64,000 nucleotides of DNA from Pectobacterium colocasium (GTDB lineage Bacteria > Pseudomonadota > Gammaproteobacteria > Enterobacterales > Enterobacteriaceae), in contig NZ_CP084032.1 in NCBI RefSeq assembly GCF_020181655.1, positions 2,356,001-2,420,000 on the forward strand, written 5' to 3'. A program made the translations under genes and the position numbers. Positions 57,417 through 64,000 of the stretch are shown here, piece after piece. Each line of letters begins with the position of its first letter. Position 1 is the first letter of the stretch. The notes beneath the pieces are model-generated. The model searched no databases and was not told the origin of the DNA. It saw nothing but the letters and a program-made list of their open reading frames with translations.

Positions 57417-59087
57417 ATGGCGTTGTATCAAGACAGGGGCGTTTATAAAGTGAAAACTCGCAACACAAAACGATGCTTTGTTACCAGTATGATTGCTGCA
57501 GCAGTGATGGCGTCATGCGTGAATGTTCAGGCTGCTACTGTACCTGCCGGTGTTGAGCTGGCAAAAGAGCAGGTTCTGGTGAGAAACAATGGCGCTGAGG
57601 TGTCATCACTGGATCCACATAAAATAGAAGGTGTGCCGGAATCCAACGTCGCGCGCGATCTATATGAAGGGTTGGTGATTTCCGATCCGGATGGACACCC
57701 GATTCCTGGCGTGGCCGAGCGGTGGGAAAGCAGCGATTTTAAAGTCTGGACATTCCATTTACGTAAAGATGCCAAATGGTCGAATGGCGAGCCGGTTACC
57801 GCACAGGATTTCGTTTATAGCTGGCAGCGTCTGGCCGATCCGAAAACCGTATCTCCTTATGCTAGCTATTTGCAATATGGTCATCTGCTGAATATCGATG
57901 ACATCATCGCCAGCAAGAAATCTCCCGATACGCTGGGCGTAAAAGCACTCGACGACCATACGCTGGAAGTCACATTGAGCGAACCGATCCCATACTTTTA
58001 TAAATTGCTGAATCACTCGTCCATGTCACCGGTAAATAAAGCGGTGGTGGAGAAATTTGGTGATAAATGGACTCAACCAGAAAACTGGGTGGGGAATGGC
58101 GCCTACCGTCTGAAATCCTGGGTCGTGAATGAGCGGCTGGTGCTGGAACGTAATACCCAGTATTGGGATAACGCCAAGACCGTGATTAATCAGGTCACCT
58201 ATCTGCCGATTGCTTCTGAAGTCACGGATGTTAACCGCTACCGTGCGGGTGAAATTGATGTCACCAATAATAAATTACCTATCGAGCTATTTCAGAAGCT
58301 GAAAAAAGAAATCCCACAAGAAGTTAAAGTTAATCCCTTCCTCTGTACGTATTATTACGAAATCAACAACCAGAAACCGCCGTTTAACGATGTCCGGGTG
58401 CGAACGGCGCTGCGTATGGGGCTTGATCAAGACATATTGACCAATAAAGTGAAAAACCAGGGTGATATTCCGGCCTATGGTTATGTTCCTCCATTTACGG
58501 ATGGCTTGAAAGCGCGTACGCCAGAGTGGTTTACCTGGCCACAGGCGAAACGTAATGAAGAAGCGAAAAAACTGCTGGCGGAAGCGGGCTATACCGCAGA
58601 GAAACCGCTGACGTTTAATTTGCTCTATAACTCGTCCGATCTGCATAAAAAGCTGGCGATTGCGGCGGCGTCGATCTGGAAACAGAATCTGGGCGTCGAC
58701 GCGAAATTGGAAAACCAGGAATGGAAAACCTATCTCAGCACGCGTCATCAAGGCAATTATGACGTTGCGCGTGCCGGATGGTGTGCGGACTATAACGAAC
58801 CGACATCGTTCCTGAATAGTATGCTGTCAGACAGCAGCAATAACACGTCACATTATAAGAGCGAGACGTTCGACAAACTGATGGCGCAGGCTGTTCAGGC
58901 AAAAACGGACGAGGAACGTGCAGAGATTTATCAGCAGGCGGAATCGCAGTTGGATAAAGATGCGGCGATCGTACCGGTCTATTACTACGCGAATACCCGA
59001 CTGGTAAAACCTTATGTCGGTGGTATTACCGGCAAAGATCCGTTGGATAATCTGCGGGTGAAAGATCTCTACATCATTAAGCATTAA
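57417..59087 (+). CDS. oppA: Oligopeptide ABC transporter periplasmic binding protein OppA (copy 1)
   Basis: The 556-aa secreted protein binds di- to pentapeptides for import by OppBCDF. A signal peptide with basic n-region and hydrophobic core (MIAAAVMASCVNVQA, cleavage before ATVPAG) leads into the SBP_bac_5 domain: NNGAEVSSLDPHKIEGVPESNVARDLYEGL, the family RWESSDFKVWTFHLRKDAKWSNG and WCADYNEPTSFLN. The ATG at 57417 makes a long n-region; GTG 57450 (VKTRNTKRC), after AGGGG, is an equally good start. By eye it is highly similar to copy 2 over its length. Confidence 0.93.
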   Translation: MALYQDRGVYKVKTRNTKRCFVTSMIAAAVMASCVNVQAATVPAGVELAKEQVLVRNNGAEVSSLDPHKIEGVPESNVARDLYEGLVISDPDGHPIPGVAERWESSDFKVWTFHLRKDAKWSNGEPVTAQDFVYSWQRLADPKTVSPYASYLQYGHLLNIDDIIASKKSPDTLGVKALDDHTLEVTLSEPIPYFYKLLNHSSMSPVNKAVVEKFGDKWTQPENWVGNGAYRLKSWVVNERLVLERNTQYWDNAKTVINQVTYLPIASEVTDVNRYRAGEIDVTNNKLPIELFQKLKKEIPQEVKVNPFLCTYYYEINNQKPPFNDVRVRTALRMGLDQDILTNKVKNQGDIPAYGYVPPFTDGLKARTPEWFTWPQAKRNEEAKKLLAEAGYTAEKPLTFNLLYNSSDLHKKLAIAAASIWKQNLGVDAKLENQEWKTYLSTRHQGNYDVARAGWCADYNEPTSFLNSMLSDSSNNTSHYKSETFDKLMAQAVQAKTDEERAEIYQQAESQLDKDAAIVPVYYYANTRLVKPYVGGITGKDPLDNLRVKDLYIIKH

Positions 59088-59165
59088 TCCGTCGCGATGT
59101 TATTTACGGTTTGATGCAAATGAAATGAGCGAGCTGCGATTAATTTGGTGTTTAATCTCTGGTTA

Positions 59166-59190
59166 CCCATTCCCTGAATGTGGGAATGGG
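59166..59190 (+). repeat. Inverted repeat between the two oppA genes
   Basis: A perfect stem CCCATTCCC/GGGAATGGG with a 7-nt loop is not followed by T residues. It is more likely an RNA-stability or processing hairpin than a terminator. Confidence 0.6.
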
Positions 59191-59283
59191 TCGTGACTAG
59201 AAACGGTTAATCGCTTTCTCACAGGGTGCTAATTCAGGAATTGTGCCGGGATAACTAGCACGACAACATTACAGGAGAAAATA

Positions 59284-60921
59284 ATGACACACATCACAAC
59301 TAGAAAAAGAGTAGCAGCCGCTATTATCGCGGCGTTGAGTAGCACGATGGCTGTTTCTGCTATTGCCGCGACCGTTCCCGCCGGCGTTCAGTTAGCAGAA
59401 AAACAGGAATTGGTTCGTAACAACGGCGCGGAAGTGTCCTCCCTCGATCCCCATAAAATCGAAGGTGTACCGGAATCAAACGTGTCGCGCGATCTTCTGG
59501 AAGGGCTGGTCATTTCCGACGTTAACGGCAAAACCGTTCCCGGCGTAGCGGAAAGCTGGGATAACAAAGATTTTAAAGTGTGGACATTCCACTTGCGTAA
59601 AGATGCTAAATGGTCAGATGGCACGCCGGTTACCGCACAAGATTTCGTCTATAGCTGGCAGCGTCTGGCCGACCCGAAAACGGCCTCGCCTTACGCCAGC
59701 TATCTGCAATACGGTCATCTGCTGAATATCGATGACATCATCGCCGGTAAAAAATCCCCCGATACGCTGGGCGTGAAAGCGATCGACGATCATACTTTTG
59801 AGGTCACGCTGTCTGAAGCGGTGCCTTACTTCTATAAACTGCCTGTTTATGCCGCTATGTCTCCTGTTAATAAAGCCGCCATCGAGAAATTTGGCGATAA
59901 ATGGACGCAGCCGCAAAACTGGATCGGCAATGGCGCTTATAAGCTGAAAGACTGGGTAGTGAATGAAAAAATTGTGCTGGAGCGTAATCCGCAATATTGG
60001 GATAACGCCCATACCGTCATCAATAAAGTGACCTATCTGCCGATTTCGTCGGAAGTGACTGACGTTAACCGCTATCGTAGCGGTGAAATTGATATGACCT
60101 ATAACCAGCTGCCGATTGAATTATTCCAAAAGCTGAAGAAAGAAATTCCTGACGAAGTCAAAGTCAATCCATACCTGTGCACCTACTATTACGAAATCAA
60201 TAATCAGAAACCACCATTTAACGATGTTCGAGTGCGTGATGCGCTGCGCATGGGGCTGAATCAGGATATTCTGACTAACAAGGTGAAGAATCAGGGTGAT
60301 ATTCCGGCCTATGGTTTTGTACCGCCATATATTGATGGCTTCAAGGCACAGACGCCAGAGTGGTTCACCTGGTCTCAAGAGAAACGTAATGAAGAAGCGA
60401 AGAAACTGCTGGCGGAAGCTGGTTATACGGCACAGAAACCGTTGACGCTAAACCTGCTATACAACACCTCCGATCTGCATAAGAAAATTGCTATCGCCGC
60501 GGCCTCTATCTGGAAACAGAATATCGGCGTGGACGTTAAGCTGGAAAATCAGGAATGGAAAACCTTCCTCAGCTCCCGCCATCAGGGCAACTATGACATC
60601 GCACGTGGCGGATGGTGTGCGGACTATAACGAACCTTCGACCTTCCTGAACAGCATGCTGTCAGACAGCAGCAGTAACACCGCACATTATAAGAGCAAAG
60701 AATTTGATGCGCTGGTGGCGAAATCCTTGCAGGTGAAAACCGATGAGGAACGTGCAGACGTTTATCAGCAGGCCGAAGCATTGCTGAATAAAGACGCGGT
60801 AATTGCCCCAGTTTACTACTATGCGAATACCCGATTGGTGAAGCCTTATGTTGGTGGATTAACCGGTAAAGATCCCCAGGATAATGTTTACGTGAAAGAT
60901 CTGTATATCATCAAGCACTAA
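59284..60921 (+). CDS. oppA: Oligopeptide ABC transporter periplasmic binding protein OppA (copy 2)
   Basis: The 545-aa paralogue of the preceding gene has a classic signal peptide (MTHITTRKRVAAAIIAALSS, cleavage near AIAA before TVPAG) and the same SBP_bac_5 domain ending YVKDLYIIKH. A strong SD (AGGAG) precedes ATG. It is closer to E. coli OppA in its N-terminal region and sits directly before oppB, so it is probably the main binding protein. A CA-rich ACGACAACATTACAGG overlaps the SD and could be a GcvB small-RNA target, by analogy with E. coli/Salmonella oppA. Confidence 0.96.
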   Translation: MTHITTRKRVAAAIIAALSSTMAVSAIAATVPAGVQLAEKQELVRNNGAEVSSLDPHKIEGVPESNVSRDLLEGLVISDVNGKTVPGVAESWDNKDFKVWTFHLRKDAKWSDGTPVTAQDFVYSWQRLADPKTASPYASYLQYGHLLNIDDIIAGKKSPDTLGVKAIDDHTFEVTLSEAVPYFYKLPVYAAMSPVNKAAIEKFGDKWTQPQNWIGNGAYKLKDWVVNEKIVLERNPQYWDNAHTVINKVTYLPISSEVTDVNRYRSGEIDMTYNQLPIELFQKLKKEIPDEVKVNPYLCTYYYEINNQKPPFNDVRVRDALRMGLNQDILTNKVKNQGDIPAYGFVPPYIDGFKAQTPEWFTWSQEKRNEEAKKLLAEAGYTAQKPLTLNLLYNTSDLHKKIAIAAASIWKQNIGVDVKLENQEWKTFLSSRHQGNYDIARGGWCADYNEPSTFLNSMLSDSSSNTAHYKSKEFDALVAKSLQVKTDEERADVYQQAEALLNKDAVIAPVYYYANTRLVKPYVGGLTGKDPQDNVYVKDLYIIKH

Positions 60922-60928
60922 TAATAAT

Positions 60929-60964
60929 GGCTGGCGCATGCGATTGTGCTGCCAGCCTTTTATA
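60929..60964 (+). terminator. Attenuating terminator between oppA2 and oppB
   Basis: The stem GGCTGGC/GCCAGCC with a 15-nt loop is followed by TTTTAT. Partial termination here would give much more oppA than oppBCDF mRNA, as is common in opp operons. Confidence 0.75.
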
Positions 60965-60974
60965 GGTACGAGCA

Positions 60975-61895
60975 ATGTTAAAATTTATTCTTCGCCGCTG
61001 TCTGGAGGCGATTCCGACACTATTCATCCTGATCACCATTTCGTTTTTCATGATGCGATTGGCTCCCGGCAGCCCTTTTACTGGTGAGCGTAATTTGCCG
61101 CCGGAAGTGATGGCGAATATCGAGGCCAAATATCATCTGAACGACCCCATGATGACGCAGTACGGTAATTATCTACTGCAACTGGTGCAGGGTGATTTCG
61201 GTCCTTCTTTTAAATACAAAGACTATTCCGTGAACGATTTGGTGGCGACGTCTTTCCCCGTTTCGGCAAAATTGGGGGCTGCTGCATTCGTTCTGGCGAT
61301 TGTGTTTGGGGTGAGTGCAGGCGTAATTGCTGCGCTGAATCAGAATACCAAATGGGATTATACCGTGATGGGCTTTGCCATGACGGGGGTGGTGATTCCC
61401 AGCTTTGTCGTCGCACCGCTACTGGTGCTGATTTTTGCCATTACGCTGCGGTGGTTACCCGGCGGGGGCTGGAATGGTGGTGCACCCAAGTACATGATTT
61501 TACCGATGGTGGCGCTGTCTTTGTCTTATATCGCCAGCATCGCACGTATCACCCGAGGGTCGATGATCGAGGTTTTACACTCTAACTTCATCCGCACCGC
61601 GCGCGCCAAAGGGTTACCGATGCGTCGCATCGTCCTGCGTCATGCGCTGAAGCCTGCGCTGCTGCCTGTGCTCTCCTATATGGGGCCGGCGTTTGTCGGC
61701 ATTATTACCGGCTCAATGGTTATTGAAACCATTTTTGGCTTACCCGGTATTGGGCAACTGTTCGTCAACGGCGCACTGAACCGCGACTATTCACTGGTAC
61801 TGAGCCTGACCATTCTGGTCGGCGGCTTAACCATTCTCTTTAATGCGATCATTGACGTGCTCTACGCTGTTATCGATCCGAAAATTCGCTATTAA
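60975..61895 (+). CDS. oppB: Oligopeptide ABC transporter permease OppB
   Basis: The 306-aa inner-membrane permease has an N-terminal TM segment (LEAIPTLFILITISFFMMRL), five further hydrophobic segments and the EAA coupling loop around TARAKGLPMRRIVLRHALKPALLPVL. It pairs with OppC to form the channel. Start ATG follows GGTACGAGCA; the oppABCDF order is conserved. Confidence 0.97.
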   Translation: MLKFILRRCLEAIPTLFILITISFFMMRLAPGSPFTGERNLPPEVMANIEAKYHLNDPMMTQYGNYLLQLVQGDFGPSFKYKDYSVNDLVATSFPVSAKLGAAAFVLAIVFGVSAGVIAALNQNTKWDYTVMGFAMTGVVIPSFVVAPLLVLIFAITLRWLPGGGWNGGAPKYMILPMVALSLSYIASIARITRGSMIEVLHSNFIRTARAKGLPMRRIVLRHALKPALLPVLSYMGPAFVGIITGSMVIETIFGLPGIGQLFVNGALNRDYSLVLSLTILVGGLTILFNAIIDVLYAVIDPKIRY

Positions 61896-61906
61896 TTGGG
61901 GGCGCT

Positions 61907-62815
61907 ATGTTTTGGAATCGAAAAAACGTTGAAGCGTTAGAGAACTTCACCGAGCAGACAGAAATTGAAGGACGCAGCCTGTGGCAGGATGCGCGCCTGC
62001 GCTTTATCCATAACCGTGCGGCGCTTGCCAGCCTGTTTGTGCTGGCTGTCATTACCGTGTTTGTGATTTTTGCCCCCATGCTGTCCGCATTTAACTACGC
62101 CGATACGGACTGGGGAATGATGTCAGCCGCACCGGATATGACCTCTGGGCACTATTTCGGTACGGATTCCTCAGGTCGCGATCTGCTGGTTCGCGTGGCT
62201 ATCGGCGGTCGCGTGTCGCTGATGGTTGGTGTGGCGGCGGCGCTGGTTGCCGTGATCGTCGGGACGCTGTATGGCGCGATGTCCGGCTATCTGGGCGGGA
62301 AGGTGGATTCCGTGATGATGCGTCTGCTGGAGATCCTTAACTCATTCCCGTTCATGTTCTTCGTGATCCTGCTGGTCACGTTCTTCGGGCAGAACATGCT
62401 GTTGATCTTCGTGGCTATCGGCATGGTGTCCTGGCTCGATATGGCGCGTATCGTGCGTGGTCAGACGCTGAGCCTGAAACGTAAAGAGTTCATTGAAGCG
62501 GCGATGGTGTCCGGTGTATCCACACGCGGCATCGTGTTACGTCATGTGGTGCCGAACGTGCTGGGAGTGGTAGTAGTCTATGCCTCTCTGCTGGTGCCAA
62601 GCATGATTCTGTTCGAATCTTTCCTGAGCTTCCTGGGGCTGGGAACGCAGGAACCATTAAGCAGCTGGGGTGCCTTGCTGAATGATGGCGCGAACTCAAT
62701 GGAAGTGTCGCCGTGGTTGCTGTTCTATCCGGCGGCGTTTCTGGTCGTTACGCTGTTTTGTTTTAACTTTATCGGCGATGGCCTGCGTGATGCCCTCGAC
62801 CCGAAAGATCGCTGA
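61907..62815 (+). CDS. oppC: Oligopeptide ABC transporter permease OppC
   Basis: The 302-aa permease has an N-terminal OppC_N region (SLWQDARLRFIHNRAALASLFVLAVI), about six TM segments and the EAA loop FIEAAMVSGVSTRGIVLRHVVPNVLG. It lies 11 nt after oppB and is translationally close-coupled. It partners OppB. Confidence 0.97.
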   Translation: MFWNRKNVEALENFTEQTEIEGRSLWQDARLRFIHNRAALASLFVLAVITVFVIFAPMLSAFNYADTDWGMMSAAPDMTSGHYFGTDSSGRDLLVRVAIGGRVSLMVGVAAALVAVIVGTLYGAMSGYLGGKVDSVMMRLLEILNSFPFMFFVILLVTFFGQNMLLIFVAIGMVSWLDMARIVRGQTLSLKRKEFIEAAMVSGVSTRGIVLRHVVPNVLGVVVVYASLLVPSMILFESFLSFLGLGTQEPLSSWGALLNDGANSMEVSPWLLFYPAAFLVVTLFCFNFIGDGLRDALDPKDR

Positions 62816-62826
62816 GGAGCATCAAC

Positions 62827-63822
62827 ATGAGCAAGATTGAGTTAACGGGCGCGCACGACGCGCTGCTACATGTTCAGGATCTCCGGGTAACGTTCAAAAC
62901 GCAGGACGGAGACGTGACGGCGGTTAATGACCTGAACTTCACGCTCAACGCGGGTGAAACACTGGGGATTGTCGGTGAATCTGGCTCCGGTAAATCACAA
63001 ACGGCGTTTGCGCTAATGGGATTATTGGCGCGTAATGGGCGCATTGGCGGCTCGGCGCGTTTTCGTGGCAAAGAAATTCTTAACCTGCCGGAAAGCCAGT
63101 TGAATAAGCTGCGTGCTGAAGAAATCAGTATGATTTTTCAAGACCCGATGACCTCGCTGAACCCTTACATGCGCGTCGGGGAACAACTGATGGAAGTGCT
63201 GATGCTGCACAAGAGCATGAGCAAAAGCCAGGCGTTTGAAGAGTCGGTCAAAATGCTGGATGCGGTTAAGATGCCGGAAGCGCGTAAGCGCATGAAGATG
63301 TATCCACATGAGTTTTCCGGTGGGATGCGTCAGCGTGTGATGATCGCGATGGCGTTGCTGTGCCGTCCAAAACTGCTGATTGCCGATGAACCGACAACGG
63401 CGCTGGATGTGACGGTTCAGGCGCAGATTATGACGCTGCTGAACGAGCTGAAGAGTGAGTTTAATACCGCCATCATCATGATCACCCATGACCTGGGCGT
63501 CGTTGCCGGTATTTGTGACAAGGTGCTGGTGATGTACGCCGGACGCACCATGGAATACGGCGAGGCACGTGATGTCTTTTATCATCCAAGTCATCCGTAT
63601 TCTGTCGGCCTGCTCAATGCCGTGCCGCGTCTGGATGCGGAAGATGAGGTGTTGGCGACCATTCCGGGTAACCCGCCTAACTTGTTACGCCTGCCGAAAG
63701 GGTGTCCGTTCCAACCACGCTGCCCGTATTCAATGGATGTCTGCCATAGCGCACCTGCGCTGGAATCTTTTGGTGATGGCCGCTTGCGCGCCTGCTTTAG
63801 AGCGATTGAGGAGGTGGTATGA
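62827..63822 (+). CDS. oppD: Oligopeptide ABC transporter ATPase OppD
   Basis: The 331-aa ATPase has Walker A GESGSGKSQ, the signature FSGGMRQRVMIAMALLCRP, Walker B LLIADEPTTALD and the C-terminal oligopeptide-ATPase domain with a cysteine cluster (CPFQPRCPYSMDVCHSAPALE) typical of OppD/DppD. It overlaps oppF by four bases (ATGA). Confidence 0.97.
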   Translation: MSKIELTGAHDALLHVQDLRVTFKTQDGDVTAVNDLNFTLNAGETLGIVGESGSGKSQTAFALMGLLARNGRIGGSARFRGKEILNLPESQLNKLRAEEISMIFQDPMTSLNPYMRVGEQLMEVLMLHKSMSKSQAFEESVKMLDAVKMPEARKRMKMYPHEFSGGMRQRVMIAMALLCRPKLLIADEPTTALDVTVQAQIMTLLNELKSEFNTAIIMITHDLGVVAGICDKVLVMYAGRTMEYGEARDVFYHPSHPYSVGLLNAVPRLDAEDEVLATIPGNPPNLLRLPKGCPFQPRCPYSMDVCHSAPALESFGDGRLRACFRAIEEVV

Positions 63823-64000
63823 ACAACGCGGACGAGAAAAAGGTGTTGTTAGAAGTGGACGATCTGAAAGTCCACTTTGAGGTCAGAGATGATAAGCAGT
63901 GGTTCTGGCAGCCGCCGAAAAAGCTGAAAGCGGTCGATGGTGTGACGCTGCGTTTATATGAAGGTGAAACGCTGGGTGTGGTGGGGGAATCCGGCTGCGG
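63819..64000 (+). CDS. oppF: Oligopeptide ABC transporter ATPase OppF (partial)
   Basis: This is the first 60 codons of the second opp ATPase: MNNADEKKVLLEVDDLKVHF, WQPPKKLKAVDGVTLRLYEG and the beginning of Walker A (GVVGESGCG), cut by the window end. The ATG overlaps the oppD stop and has a strong SD (GAGGAGG). Signature and Walker B motifs lie beyond the window. Confidence 0.95.
   Translation, partial: MNNADEKKVLLEVDDLKVHFEVRDDKQWFWQPPKKLKAVDGVTLRLYEGETLGVVGESGC

Overview
The window is chromosomal DNA of a soft-rot enterobacterium, most likely Pectobacterium. The gene order follows the E. coli backbone in several blocks (yoaA-yoaB-yoaH-pabB-nudL-sdaA; tsaB-slp-fadD-rnd-minCDE-ycgLMN; dsbB-nhaB-fadR-ycgB-dadA; yeaG/H-mipA-yeaE-yeaD-gapA-msrB-yeaC-pncA-ansA-sppA-ydjA-topB-ynjH-xthA; tRNA-Tyr-purU-ychJ-rssA-rssB-galU-hns-tdk-adhE-opp). 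The proteins are close to, but not identical with, their E. coli counterparts. ERIC elements with palindromic inserts are present. The genus call rests on memory of Pectobacterium gene content, not on a search.

The only clearly accessory region is 1-4630. It holds the last codons of a CdiA-like toxin coupled to an immunity gene, a SymE-like gene on the opposite strand, a promoterless 'orphan' CdiA C-terminal module (FHA repeats, VENN motif, barnase-type RNase tip), its barstar-type immunity gene, and an IS3-family element of the IS407 type. The right end of the insertion sequence supplies the stop codon of sdaA. The immunity genes and toxin tips are AT-rich, while the FHA-repeat part is GC-rich, as expected of modular contact-dependent inhibition (CDI) loci.

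From 4631 to 64000 the genes are housekeeping: serine deamination, folate (pabB), CoA pyrophosphatase, the YoaA helicase, tRNA t6A (tsaB), fatty-acid activation and its regulator (fadD, fadR), RNase D, division-site placement (minCDE), disulfide formation (dsbB), Na+/H+ antiport (nhaB), D-amino-acid oxidation (dadA), the starvation kinase operon yeaGH behind a near-consensus sigma-54 promoter, glycolysis (gapA), NAD and asparagine metabolism (pncA, ansA), topoisomerase III, exonuclease III, and the RpoS-degradation adaptor RssB. These are followed by galU, hns, tdk, adhE and an oligopeptide permease operon that carries two tandem oppA genes and is cut by the window end inside oppF.

Regulatory and small features include a tandem glycine riboswitch in front of a YicG/TRIC-type membrane protein whose real start is a GTG after the riboswitch. 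There is also an unlisted 31-codon mgtS gene, a FadR-like operator before a TTG-started fadD, a possible leader peptide before ycgM, a 14-bp duplication at the fadR start codon, two unusual ERIC elements, and a set of degenerate 14-18 bp tandem repeats in several intergenic regions.
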